64,000 nucleotides of DNA from Chamaecyparis obtusa (Eukaryota; Streptophyta; Pinopsida; Cupressales; Cupressaceae), in NCBI GenBank assembly GCA_027943335.1, contig BSBK01001869.1:2176501-2240500 (forward strand), written 5' to 3'. The translations under genes and the position numbers were made by a program. The stretch's first letter is position 1. Each line of letters begins with the position of its first letter. The notes beneath the pieces were generated by a model. The model was not told where the DNA came from. It searched no databases and saw only the letters and a program-made list of their open reading frames with translations. Below, piece after piece: positions 33,379-45,059 of this stretch.

Positions 33379-34137
33379 GTAGTCTTCCCCAAGTGGGGAT
33401 GCATGATGTAACTTGTAAATAAAGGGTTTCCCTGTAGTCCTAGCATCATCATACATGGGGTGACAGATAGGGAGATGCTCCCAAGCTCAGATCTAAAGAA
33501 TCAAGGCCCTTGCAGCTAAGGTCCTCACTCCTCGATAAATAATCTCATGTAGCTCATGGTACATATGAGCTAAGATACAAGATCCCCAACCTAGCTATAC
33601 TAGGCTAGCCAGAAATCTCTCTAATATGGGACCCCACACCCACTCTAGAATCCCTGCTGCCCTGTGTTTGGCATGAGAAAGCAACCTATGTATCTAGCCA
33701 TCACACATGCTAAGGGAGCAACTTGTCTATACCTAGACATCATGGTATCCCACCCTACCCATCTCTCTAGGATATCATCATCCTGGAATATCCTATAGAT
33801 AGATAACATCCCAGGGAAATGTGATGCCTCACTACTCTACTAGAGGACCGTCAAAAGGCACATGAAGGATATAGTAGATGTCCTCTGGGGTCACAATCAT
33901 CTCACTAGTAGGTAATTGAAACATGTTGTGCTCACTATGGAATCTTTCCACAAGAGAAGTCAACAATCTATAATTAACACGAATATCTAGAATCCCACCT
34001 AACCAACTAAACCTACACTCAAAAAGTAAAGAGTGCTCATCCTCTGATAGGTCTGCTAGTAGTCTCGACATTGATGGATATGTGATCCTAAACTGAACAT
34101 CCAAAAGCACCTCCTCCAAGAAATCAACAAGCAATCA
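33379..34137 (-). pseudogene. Antisense PMD-like ORF of T1, N-terminal piece
   Basis: Read right to left. The open part (33832-34134) contains the plant-mobile-domain signature: LTSLVERFHSEHNMFQLP, then EMIVTPEDIYYILHVPFDG. It continues with stops and frame changes through ILAHMYHELHEI, YRGVRTLAARAL, AWEHLPICHP and KPFIYKLHHASPLGED up to the 3' edge of H. These are hallmarks of the aminotransferase-like plant mobile domain (PMD) family. The frame is resumed beyond H at 3968. The exact start is not clear: a TGA directly precedes codon 34134, in a context that fits CGA. With the other two pieces the gene would have been about 600 codons. Confidence 0.8.
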
Positions 34138-35241
34138 TGAGTATCATGTTAGCGCAATATATCCAAAAGGTGACAAAAATGCTCATGACTACAAATAGAC
34201 AAGCGACAAAATTAAATTCGGACTTTTTTACCCTCGAAAACACTCATTGTTTTCCATATGAGTAAACATAGACAACAAATCTTTCTCGCACGAGCATTCT
34301 CATTGAACAGTATGAGAAAACTCCTTGCTACAAGAAAATACACCATGTAGTACAACCACAAGGGCCTAATGGTGTTTTCTTGTATGAGTTGAGGATATCT
34401 CTAATACAAGCATTCCTAGAGACGTGTATGAGTAAACATTTGGGTGTGTTTACTTGTACAAGCCTTGTCAATGGCTCATATGAGAAAATGAGAATTTTGA
34501 CTCAAAACTATAAAACGTGCATAAAAATTGATATAAATCACTAAAACTAGAGCAGTTTTTAATGACTTACCATTGGTCTGTAGTTCCTCGGTCGGTTGTG
34601 CACTTTTGTCACTTGAATCGATGTGTTTCTACTACAACCACCATTTTCGCTCAGAGGAGGTTTTTGAATTTCAAACTTGAAGAGGTAAAAATGAATTGAA
34701 AATGACACTTTTGGCCCTTATACAGGTTTTTGACCTATTTTTCAACTTGCTTCAATGGACATGAAAATCACAATCCTGGCTAATTTGACCGTCCTGATTT
34801 CATTTTTGGGATCGAAATTGAAATCTAACATCATTTAGTTGGTCAAAATTGTAGTTTGAATTTTTTGCCTTAATTACAATTAACCGCTTGTGCAATCAAT
34901 CCTCTACTCTTCAGATCAATGTTATTATCTCTCCTTATGTCATCAATGTGCCAAAATCTTGGTCAACCAATACCCTAATTTTATTCAAACTTGGTCAACC
35001 AAACCTCATATCAGTGCAAAATGTGACCTAAATCTCATCAAATCAAATATAACCCTTTCATTGCATCAATTTATCAATTGAAATTACTTTTGATCACTGG
35101 GTCACCTCGCCATATTTCAATTTTTCTCCCGAGGGGGCATAACCATGACATCAACAATTCAGTTATCACATCATCAAACATCAAGAATCTATAATCAAGC
35201 AATCAAAACATCAAATTAAACAAAACCTCATCGCTAGGGGC
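34138..35241 (+). other. T1 3' UTR beyond the antisense ORF
   Basis: About 1.1 kb without a gene. Around 34760-35120 it is homologous to T5 at about 63150-63450 read on the minus strand (TTGGTCAACC, CCTCATATCAGTGCAAAATG, CCCGAGGGGGCATAACC). It leads into the hairpin array. Confidence 0.6.
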
Positions 35242-35676
35242 CTCAACTTCATCGCATCACATCAAGTTGAGTTTCTTCATCATCAGCAAATCTCTAGGGG
35301 CATATCAGTTTGATTGCTTCACATCAAATTGGTATTTTCCTCACTCAATCCAATTGGCTTCATTGTATCAAATTAAGTCAATGGCACTATCGATCTCTTA
35401 ATGGTGATCAGTTTCATCGCTCCACATCAAATTGGTTATTCATTCAAACCAAACCAATGGTCTAAGAGTATTTATGATGCTAATCAATTTGATCATTTCA
35501 CATCAAATTGGTTAAGTTGTCATCATAAAATCAAAAATGTGCTCAGTTTCATCACATCACATCAAACTGAACATTTTGGTCTTCCTATCAGTTCTTTCCC
35601 AATCAAGTTCAAAATCAGCATCTTTTGAATCAATCAACTTGAGAGTAGTTTCATTGCTTCACATCAAACTATTCTC
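35242..35676 (+). other. Array of seven hairpins with a constant 14-nt loop (T1)
   Basis: Hairpins at 35242-35271, 35302-35335, 35351-35384, 35407-35436, 35481-35514, 35540-35573 and 35641-35676. Every loop is exactly 14 nt, of the form SATYRYWTCACATC (for example CATCGCATCACATC, GATTGCTTCACATC, CATTGCTTCACATC), with one variant, CATTGTATCAAATT. Stems are 8-11 bp, differ in sequence and remain paired: CTCAACTT/AAGTTGAG, TAATCAATTT/AAATTGGTTA, GAGAGTAGTTT/AAACTATTCTC. The array ends about 70 bases before the PPT. Function unknown; an RNA structure in the element transcript is inferred. Confidence 0.8.
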
Positions 35677-35724
35677 AGTTTCAACTGCTAACTATTTTTT
35701 CAATCAATATTTTGATCACACATC

Positions 35725-35742
35725 AATTCAAAGAGGGGAAAA
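35725..35742 (+). promoter_or_regulatory. Polypurine tract (T1)
   Basis: AATTCAAAGAGGGGAAAA directly before the 3' LTR. The CTTTGAAT partner arm seen in T2, H and T5 is not preserved here. Confidence 0.7.
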
Positions 35743-36171
35743 TATAATCACCTAAAAATGGTCACCTAAACCATAAATCCCTAATTTGATTATTCATCAA
35801 AAAATCTTGATTTCGATCAAATTCCCTAAGTCCTAACCTAAGGCAATTATAACCATGAATTTGATTTGATCTATATCACATTAGATCACTGCACTTGATT
35901 ATGTTTAATTAATTAATTCTTGAATCCTAATGTTATTGGAAAATAAATCAATCATCTATCATTTATTTAATTTATATTCTAAATTTTGATTAAATAAATA
36001 AAACAATTGTCAATTAATCATAAAATGGAATTAAATTGATTATTCCATCACATTTTGAGGAAAATGCATTAAAATCATTTAATAATTCTAAAAAGTGCAT
36101 TTATGTCATCATCCTCAATTAACTGAATACAATTTTTGACAATAATTCAGTTAAACAAATCATATTTTGGA

Positions 36172-37528
36172 GAATGGGAATTTTTAAAGCAACAAGATAA
36201 TCTAATGCCTTTGGGAGCGATGGGTGGGAGAGCGAGCGGGAATAGTAGAGCGAAGGCAGGTGTGAATGGTAGAAGGAATGCGAAGGTGAGTAGGTGTGCT
36301 ACGAAACAAAGGTTTTCAGTGCATTTAAATATGCCTGTAGCGGAAGGAGAAGGGAATGATTCATCTCAGGACACAGATGATGTGAATGGGCTTCCAGAGG
36401 ACCCCATTCATACGGTAGTGCTTCTTGGGAAGCTCTTTGTTCATGTTGTGCCATGTCTTGATGGAAGGGTTTCAATGTGCATTTTATGTTTCTCCTGTGT
36501 TGGGTGTAGGCTTGCCTCTCCCAACGTAGATGACCCATATTTTTGCTTGTTGATTCTTTCTTGGGGTGTCATTTGTGGATCTAGGTCTCCCAGAATGAGG
36601 TCTTTCTAGGGCTTGGATGAGAGGCCCCCTCTGTGGACCTGGGGAGACCAATTTTGTTGCCTAGCTCTTTTCTCTTGGTTGTGGTTAGAGTGGGTGTCTC
36701 TACACATCCCCTAGATTCGATCATTTTTGCTAGCAAGGATGGTTTCCCATTTTCTCATTTTCCTCTTTGCAATACCCCTATTGAGGTGGGTGTGTCAAGC
36801 GTGGCTTCTTGGTGGTGGAATCTCTCTCTGTCAAAGTTCTCTTCTCCTTTGCTTCCTATTGAGGTGGAGGCTCAGCCTATTGAGGTGGTTTGCAGCTGCA
36901 GGGAGGAGCTTGTTGTTGGTGGAGTGCAATCTCTGCCCCTCTATTAGTCATAAGATGGTAATCTGGAAACCGACAGGGGATAGATCTTCTGCCTTTCGGG
37001 TGGCTTGGTCTTTGGAGAAGTTTCTTTTCAGAGTTGGAGGCGATCCTTTGGGCTCGATGGTTTTTAGCTTCACTTTTAAAGATGGGGAAGTTTGTATCTA
37101 TGGTTCCCTTCCTTTGCTATTTTTCTGGTTTTGTTTGTTGTTGTTGGCTGTTTGGAGCCTTCACATGGATGCTGATATTTTTCAAGGGCCCACTCTGAAT
37201 GTTGGGTGTTTTTGGTTAGGGTTTAAGGTTGGCTTCAGAGCCTCTCTACTCTTTGATGTTGATATTGTTGGTTCTAGGTTCCATGTCAAAACCCTAGTTC
37301 CCTGTTGGGGATTTTTAAATCTCAAGACTATGTAAGGCTTTGGCCTCTCTTCTTGGCAGCTGGGGGCTTTTGTGCTTCAGTTGCTGGTAGTGTTTTGTCT
37401 TTGGGTTGCTAGTTTTAAAAGGTTTACTCTTTAGCAGCGTTTCATCTTGCTTGGGTTCCAGATTCTTGCCTAAATCTTCTTGTATAGGGTTTTGGGGCCC
37501 CTTCAAAACCTATTTTTACCCTAATAAA
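36172..37528 (+). mobile_element. Non-LTR retroposon insertion with 19-bp target duplication
   Basis: AAACAAATCATATTTTGGA occurs at 36153-36171 and again at 37529-37547, flanking 1357 bp that end TTTTTACCCTAATAAA, as expected from target-primed insertion. The left part has an open frame rich in Gly, Arg and Lys (36136-36609 in all; MGGRASGNSRAKAG, GRRNAKVSRC). The right part carries TTT/GTT-rich sequence with a hydrophobic run. No reverse transcriptase motif is seen, so it is either a deleted LINE or a sequence moved by LINE machinery. Confidence 0.75.
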
Positions 37529-40500
37529 AAACAAATCATATTTTGGAAACAAGTTAGTTAACTAGAAAACCAATCTAGCTAACTCATTAATCATTTTGGA
37601 AATTCCCACAAACAGTTCAATGAACTTACTAGTTGATTTGGAAAGTTTCCACAATGACTGATCTTTGAAGCAATCTCTAACATTCATCTTTAATTGAGCT
37701 CAACTGTTCATTCCTAAATGGTTCCTATATAAGCAGGCCTCATTTCTTCACAAAGGATCTCAATTTTTGCTAGAGTTATGTTGTTATTTTGTCTGCAATC
37801 TTTTATTGAGCTATTTTAATTGCATGAGTTGATTTAAGTTAGTTTATTGCATTCAATCGTAGGAACATTTCAAATTTGTTTAAATATAGATTAACTTTGG
37901 CATTTAATCATTGTTGATAGTATAGCACCTTAGCCTATTCATCCTCATTGCATTAATATCAAATAGGAACATTTCATTTCTATTATATGGATTAATCTTA
38001 GTTAACTGGATAAATTTGCATTTAAAAATCCTTCATTGAGGTCTTGTTGTTTTCATTGAGTTTGCAATGACTTGAGAAAAAAATTATACTCAAGTCTATT
38101 AGAAGGCAATGAGTCACCTTATTTCTTCTTAGATTAGATTAATTTGTTTTCATTTATTAGATTAACCAAATAATGATTCATTGAAGTGTGTTGTAGCTTA
38201 GGACGCATTTTCACACACACAATCTCCACTTCAAGATGAAACTCAATCACCACTTTTACTCACAAAAGTATCCTCCTTTTTACTTTGCATTAATGATAAC
38301 ATTAATTATTTAAGTAAATTAGAAAATCATTACTTTTAATTAACATTTTACATCTAAAATTTGCAAAAATAAAAATAAACCACCCCACTATTTTCTTTGC
38401 ATTGTAAACAAAACACAAAATAATTATTAAGTAATCATCTCAAAATTCGTCTGAGGACACAGATGATGGGGAAGGGCTTCCAGAGGACCTCATTCATCTA
38501 CCAGTGCTTCTTGGGAAGCTCTTTGTTCATGTTGTGTCATGTCTTGATGGAAGGGTTTCAATGTGCATTTTATGTTTCTCTTGTGTCGGGTGTAGGCTTG
38601 CCTCTCCCAGCATAGATGACCCATGTTTTTGCCTGTTGATTCTTGCTTGGGGTGTCATTTGTGGATCTAGGTCTCCCAGAATGAGGTCTTTCTAGGGCTC
38701 GGATGAGAGGCCCCTGTTTGTGGATCTGGGGAGACCAGTTTTGTTGGCTAGTTCTTTTCTCTTGGTTGCGGTTAGAGTGGGTGTCTCTGCACATCCCCTA
38801 GATTCGTTCATTTTTGCTAGCAAGGATGGTTTCCCCTTTTCTCATTTTCCTCTTTGCAATACCCCTATTGAGGTGGGTGTGTCTAGCCTGGCTTCTTGGT
38901 GGTGGAATCTCTCTCTGTCAAAGTTCTCTTCTCCTTTGCTTCCTATTGAGGTGGAAGATCCTATTGAGGTTGAGGCTCAGCCTATTGAGCTGGTTTGCAG
39001 CTGCAGGGAGGAGCTTGTTGTTGGTGGAGTGCAATCTCTGCCCTCTATTAGTCATAAGATGGCAATCTAGAAATCGACGAGGGATAGATCTTCTACCTTT
39101 TGGGCGGCTTGGTCTTTGGAGAAGTTTCTTTTCAAAGATGGAGGCGATCCTTTGGGCTCGATGGTTTTTAGCTTCACTTTTAAAGATGGGGAAGTTTGTA
39201 TCTATGGTTCCCTTCCTTTGCTATTTTTCTGGTTTTGTTTGTTGTTGTTGGTTGTTTGCAGCCTTCACGTGGATGCTGATATTTTTCAAGGGCCCACACT
39301 GAATGTTGGGTGTTTTTGGTTAGGGTTTAACGTTGGCTTCAGGGCCTCTCTACTCTTTGATGTTGATATTGTTGGTTCTGGGTTCCATGTCAAAACCCTA
39401 GTTCCCTATTGGGGATTTTTAAATCTCAAGACTATGTAAGGCTTTGGCCTCTCTTCTTGGCAGCTGGGGGCTTTTGTGCTTTAGTTGCTGGTAGTGTTTT
39501 GTCTTTGGGCTGCTGGTTTTAAAAGGTTTACTCTTTAGTAGCGTTTCATCTTGCTTGGGTTCTAGATTCTTGCCTAAATCTTCTTGTATAGGGTTTTGGG
39601 GCCCCTTCAAAACCTATTTTTACCCTAATAAAAAACAAATCATATTTTGGAAACAAGTTAGTTAACTAGAAAACCAATCTAGTTAACTCATTAATCATTT
39701 TGGAAATTCCCACAAATAGTTCAGTGAACTTACTAGTTGATTTGGAAAGTTTCCACAATGACTGATTCTTTGAAGCAATCTCTACCATTCATCTTTAATC
39801 GATCTCAACCATTCATTCCCAAATCGTTCCTATATAAGCAGGCCTCATTTCTTCACAAAGGATCTCAAATTTTGCTAGAGTTATGTTGTTATTTTGTCTG
39901 CAATCTTTTATTGAGCTATTTTAATTGCATGAGTTGATTTAAGTTAGTTTATTGCATTCAATCGTAGGAACATTTCAAATTTGTTTAAATATAGATTAAC
40001 TTTGGCATTTAATCATTTTTGATAGTATAGCACCCTAGCTTGTTCATCCTCATTACATTAATATCACATAGGAACATTTCATTTCTATATATGGATTAAT
40101 CTTAGTTAACTGGATAAATTTGCATTTAAAAATCCTTCATTGAGGTCTTGTTGTTTTCATTGAGTTTGCAATGACTTGAGAAAAAAATTATACTCAAGTC
40201 TATTAGAAGGCAATGAGTCGCCTTGGTTCTTCTTAGATTAGATTAATTTGTTTTCATTTATTAGATTAACCAAATAATGATTCATTGAAGTGTGTTGTAG
40301 CTTAGGACACATTTTCACACACACAATCTCCACTTCAAGATGAAACTCAATCACCACTTTTACTCACAAAAGTATCCTCCTTTTTACTTTGCATTAATGA
40401 TAACATTAATTATTTAAGTAAATTATAAAATCATTACTTTTAATTAACATTTTACATCTAACATTTGCAAAAATAAAAATAAACCACCCCACTATTTTCT

Positions 40501-43500
40501 TTGCATTGTAAACAAAACACAAAATAATCATCTCAAAGTTCGTCTAAGGACACAGATGATGGGGAAGGGCTTCCAAAGGACCCCATTCATCTGCCAATGC
40601 TTCTTGGGAAGCTCTTTGTTCATGTTGTGCCATGTCTTGATGGAAGGGTTTCAATGTGCATTTTATGTTTCTCCTGTGTTGGGTGTAGGCTTGCCTCTCC
40701 CAGCATAGATGACCCATGTTTTTGCCTATTTATTCTTGCTTGGGGTGTCATTTTTGGATCTAGGTCTCCCAGAATGAGGTCTTTCTAGGGCTCAGACAAG
40801 AGGCCCCTCTCTGTGGATCTGGGGAGACCAGTTTTGTTGGTTGGTTCTTTTCTCTTGGTTGCGGTTAGAGTGGGTGTCTCTGCGCATCCCCTAGATTTGT
40901 TCATTTTTGCTAGCAAGGATGGTTTCCCATTTTCTCATTTTCCTCTTTGCAATACCCCTATTGAGGTGGGTGTGTCTAGCATGGCTTCTTGGTGGTGGAA
41001 TCTCTCTCTGTCAAAGTTCTCTTCTCCTTTGCTTCCTATTGAGGTGGAAGATCCTATTGAGGTGGAGGCTCAGCCTATTGAGGTGGTTTGCAGCTGCAAG
41101 GAGGAGCTTGTTGTTGGTGGAGTGCAATCTCTGCCCTCTATTAGTCATAAGATGGCAATCTAGAAACTGACGGGGGATAGATCTTCTGCCTTTTGGGTGG
41201 TTTGGTCTTTGGAGAAGTTTCTTTTCAAAGATGGAGGCGATCCTTTGGGCTCGATGGTTTTTAGCTTCACTTTTAAAGATGGGGAAGTTTGTATCTATGG
41301 TTCCCTTCCTTTGCTATTTTTCTGGTTTTGTTTGTTGTTGTTGGCTGTTTGGAGCCTTCACATTGATGCTGATATTTTTCAAGGGCCCAATCTGAATGTT
41401 GGGTGTTTTTTGTTAGGGTTTAAGGTTGGCTTCAGGGCCTCTCTACTCTTTGATGTTGATATTGTTGGTTCTAGGTTCCATGTCAAAACCCTAGTTCCCT
41501 GTTGGGGATTTTTAAATCTCAAGACTATGTAAGGCTTTGGCCTCTCTTCTTGGCAGCTGGGGGCTTTTGTGCTTCAGTTGCTGGTAGTGTTTTGTCTTTG
41601 GGCTGCTGGTTTTAAAAGGTTTACTCTTTAGCAGTGTTTCATCTTGCTTGGGTTCCAGATTCTTGCCTAAATCTTCTTGTATAGGGTTTTGGGGCCCCTT
41701 CAAAACCTATTTTTACCCTAATAAAAAACAAATCATATTTTGGAAACAAGTTAGTTAACTAGAAAACCAATCTAGTTAACTCATTAATCATTTTGGAAAT
41801 TCCCACAAACAGTTCAGTGAACTTACTAGTTGATTTGGAAAGTTTCCACAATGACTGATTCTTTGAAGCAATCTCTACCATTCATCTTTAATTGATCTCA
41901 ACCATTCATTCCCTAATGGTTCCTATATAAGTAGACCTCATTTCTTCACAAAGGATCTCAATTTTTGCTAGAGTTATGTTGTTATTTTGTCTGCAATCTT
42001 TTATTGAGCTATTTTAATTGCATGAAATGATTTAAGTTAGTTTATTGCATTCAATCGTAGGAACATTTCAAATTTGTTTAAATATAGATTAACTTTGGCA
42101 TTTAATCATTGTTGATAGTATAGCACCTTAGTCTGTTCATCCTCATTGCATTAATATCACATAGGAACATTTCATTTCTATTATATGGATTAATCTTAGT
42201 TAATTGGATAAATTTGCATTTAAAAATCCTTCATTGAGGTCTTGTTGTTTTCATTGAGTTTGCAATGACTTGAGAAAAAAATTATACTCAAGTCTATTAG
42301 AAGGCAATGAGTCGCCTTGGTTCTTCTTAGATTAGATTAATTTGTTTTCATTTATTAGATTAACCAAATAATGATTCATTGAAGTGTGTTGTAGCTTAGA
42401 ACACATTTTCACACACACAATCTCCACTTCAAGATGAAACTCAATCACCACTTTTACTCACAAAAGTATCCTCCTTTTTACTTTGCATTAATGATAACAT
42501 TAATTAGTTAAGTAAACTATAAAATCATTACTTTTAATTAACATTTTACATCTAAAATTTGCAAAAATAAAAATAAACCACCCCTCTATTTTCCTTGCAT
42601 TGTAAAGAAAACACAAAATAATTATTAAGTAATCATCTCAAAATTCGTTTGAGGACACAGATGATGGGGAAGGGCTTCCAAAGGACCCCATTCATCCGCC
42701 AGTGCTTCTTGGGAAGCTCTTTGTTCATGTTGTGCCATGTCTTGATGGAAGGGTTTCAATGTGCATTTTATGTTTCTCCTGTGTTGGGTGTAGGCTTGCC
42801 TCTCCCAGCGTAGATGACCCATGTTTTTGCCTGTTGATTCTTGCTTGGGGTGTCATTTGTGGATCTAGGTCTCCCAGAATGAGGTCTTTCTAGGGCTCGG
42901 ATGAGAGGCCCCTCTCTGTGGATCTGGGGAGACCAGTTTTGTTGGCTGTCTCTTTTCTCTTGGTTGGGGTTAGAGTGGGTGTCTCTGCGCATCCCCTAGA
43001 TTTGTTCATTTTTGCTAGCAAGGATGGTTTCCCCTTTTCTCATTTTCCTCTTTGCAATACCCCTATTGAGGTGGGTGTGTCTAGGGTGGCTTCTTGGTGG
43101 TGGAATCTCTCTCTGTCAAAGTTCTCTTCTCCTTTGCTTCCTATTGAGGTGGAGGCTCAGCCTATTGAGGTGGTTTGCAGCTGCAGGGAGGAGCTTGTTG
43201 TTGGTGGAGTACAATCTCTGCCCTCTATTAGTCATAAGATGGCAATCTGGAAACCGACGGGGGATAGATCTTATACCTTTTGGGTGGCTTGGTCTTTGGA
43301 GAAGTTTCTTTTCAGAGATGGAGGCGATCCTTTGGGCTCGATGGTTTTTAGCTTCACTTTTAAAGATGGGGAAGTTTGTATCTATGGTTCCCTTCCTTTG
43401 CTATTTTTCTGGTTTTGTTTGTTGTTGTTGGTTGTTTGGAGCCTTCACATGGATGCTGATATTTTTCAAGGGCCCACTCTGAATGTTGGGTGTTTTTGGT

Positions 43501-44730
43501 TAGGGTTTAAGGTTGGCTTCAGGGCCTCTCTACTCTTTGATGTTGATATTGTTGGTTCTGGGTTCCATGTCAAAACCCTAGTTCCATGTTGGGAATTTTT
43601 AAATCTCAAGACTATGTAAGGCTTTGGCCTCTCTTCTTGGCAGCTGCGGGCTTTTGTGCTTCAATTGCTGGTAGTATTTTGTCTTTGGGCTGCTGGTTTT
43701 AAAAGGTTTACTCTTTAGCAGTATTTCATCTTACTTGGGTTCCAGATTCTTGTCTAAATCTTCTTGTATAGGGTTTTGGGGCCCCTTCAAAACCTGTTTT
43801 TACCCTAATAAAAAACAAATCATATTTTGGAAACAAGTTAGTTAACTAGAAAACCAATCTAGTTAACTCATTAATCATTTTGGAAATTCCCACAAACAGT
43901 TCAGTGAACTTACTAGTTGATTTGGAAAGTTTCCACAATGACTAATTCTTTGAAGCAATCTCTACCGTTCATCTTTAATTGATCTCAACCGTTCATTCCT
44001 GAATGGTTCCTACATAAGCAGGCCTCATTTCTTCACAAAGGATCTCAAATTTTGCTAGAGTTATGTTGTTATTTTGTCTACAATCTTTTATTGAGCTATT
44101 TTAATTGCATGAGTTGATTTAAGTTAGTTTATTGCATTCAATCGTAGGAACATTTCAAATTTGTTTAAATATAGATTAACTTTGGCATTTAATCATTGAT
44201 GATAGTATAGCACCTTAGCTTGTTCATCCTCATTGCATTAATATCACATAGGAACATTTCATTTCTATTATATGGATTAATCTTAGTTAACTGGATAAAT
44301 TTGCATTTAAAAATCCTTCATTTAGGTCTTGTTGTTTTCATTGAGTTTGCAATGACTTGAGAAAAAAATTATACTCAAGTCTATTAGAAGGCAATGAGTC
44401 GCCTTGGTTCTTCTTAGATTAGATTAATTTGTTTTCATTTATTAGATTAACCAAATAATGATTCATTGAAGTGTGTTGTAGCATAGGACGCATTTTCACA
44501 CACACAATCTCCACTTCAAGATGAAACTCAATCACCACTTTTACTCACAAAAGTATCCTCCTTTTTACTTTGCATTAATGAAAACATTAATTATTTAAGT
44601 AAATTATAAAATCATTACTTTTAATTAACATTTTACATCTAAAATTTGCAAAAATAAAAATAAACCACCCCTCTATTTTCTTTGCATTGTAGAGAAAACA
44701 CAAAATAATTATTAAGTAATCATCTCAAAA
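36360..44730 (+). repeat. Four-unit tandem array of 2.1-kb LTR/retroposon chimeras
   Basis: Units begin at 36360, 38446, 40539 and 42644 and end at 44730 (lengths about 2086, 2093, 2105 and 2087). Each holds the last ~1.17 kb of the retroposon, the right target copy, the last ~0.67 kb of the T1 LTR and ~220 bp of its 3' flank. Units 2-4 start TTCGTYTRAGGACAC directly after TCATCTCAAA. Units 2 and 3 share a 21-bp duplication (CCTATTGAGGTGGAAGAT at about 38943 and 41036) absent from 1 and 4. The ORF of the retroposon part is longest in unit 4 (42918-43619, 233 codons); in 2 and 3 a TAG replaces a TGG. Such sharing fits unequal exchange. The TATA box is TATATAAG in units 1-3 and TACATAAG in unit 4. 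Confidence 0.92.
37726..37733 (+). promoter_or_regulatory. TATA box in T1 3' LTR
   Basis: TATATAAG within GGTTCCTATATAAGCAGG, repeated in array units 2 and 3 and altered to TACATAAG in unit 4. Confidence 0.55.
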
Positions 44731-45059
44731 CTACTTAATAATCATTCACTACAATGAATCTTTGAACTTCAAATATCATGAAGTCAAGAATCAGAGATAG
44801 TAAGACAACAAAAAGTTCATTGATCTTCAAACCAGATTGTCTCTAACTTTTATACCAAACTATAATGGGAATAAAAAAATTCAAACCCTTCTAGAGTCCA
44901 CAATACATAAATTTCAAATGTCTCGATTTTTAATTATCAAATTTTCTTGAAATTGATTCTTTTAAAGAATCATTTATAATAACATTTAAAATTCTTTAAA
45001 ACATAATCAAATAGAAATTTCTTGATATAACATAAATGAAATAAAAAATGACAAAGGCT
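44731..45059. other. Unassigned sequence after the tandem array
   Basis: About 330 bases of AT-rich single-copy-looking sequence. I see no gene, repeat or LTR end in it. Confidence 0.4.

Larger units (their letters stand above)
1..38221 (+). mobile_element. T1: Tat-lineage Ty3/gypsy element, 3' part, host of nested insertions
   Basis: This is the outermost element. Its integrase enters from the left edge. It is followed by a 3' UTR, an antisense PMD-like ORF, more 3' UTR, a polypurine tract at about 35728-35742 and a 3' LTR at 35743-38221. The assignment rests on four points: the integrase matches the other two Tat copies closely; the 3' UTR carries the same structured motifs; the PMD frame continues on both sides of H; and the PPT (AATTCAAAGAGGGG) is shared with T2, H and T5. 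About 29.4 kb of the span is element H with everything nested in it. The 5' half and 5' LTR lie outside the window, so no target-site duplication can be tested. ATCTC follows the LTR. Confidence 0.8.
35743..38221 (+). repeat. 3' LTR of T1, interrupted by a retroposon
   Basis: Starts TATAATCACCTAAAAATGG (TG changed to TA) and ends TTCACACACACA. Without the insertion (36172-37528 plus one 19-bp target copy) it is about 1.1 kb, close to the T2 LTR. TATATAAG at 37726-37733 is a good TATA box. The part right of the insertion was copied into the tandem array. Confidence 0.8.

Noticed and set aside
35242..35676. Hairpin array considered as a CRISPR array
   Set aside because: Spacing is irregular, the constant part is the loop, arms vary by compensated change, and the setting is a plant retrotransposon.
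36633..37335. Hydrophobic ORFs repeated in the tandem array as possible membrane-protein genes
   Set aside because: They lie in a T/G-rich retroposon part, change frame and stop between units, and have no start context or domain. Kept only as part of the repeat.
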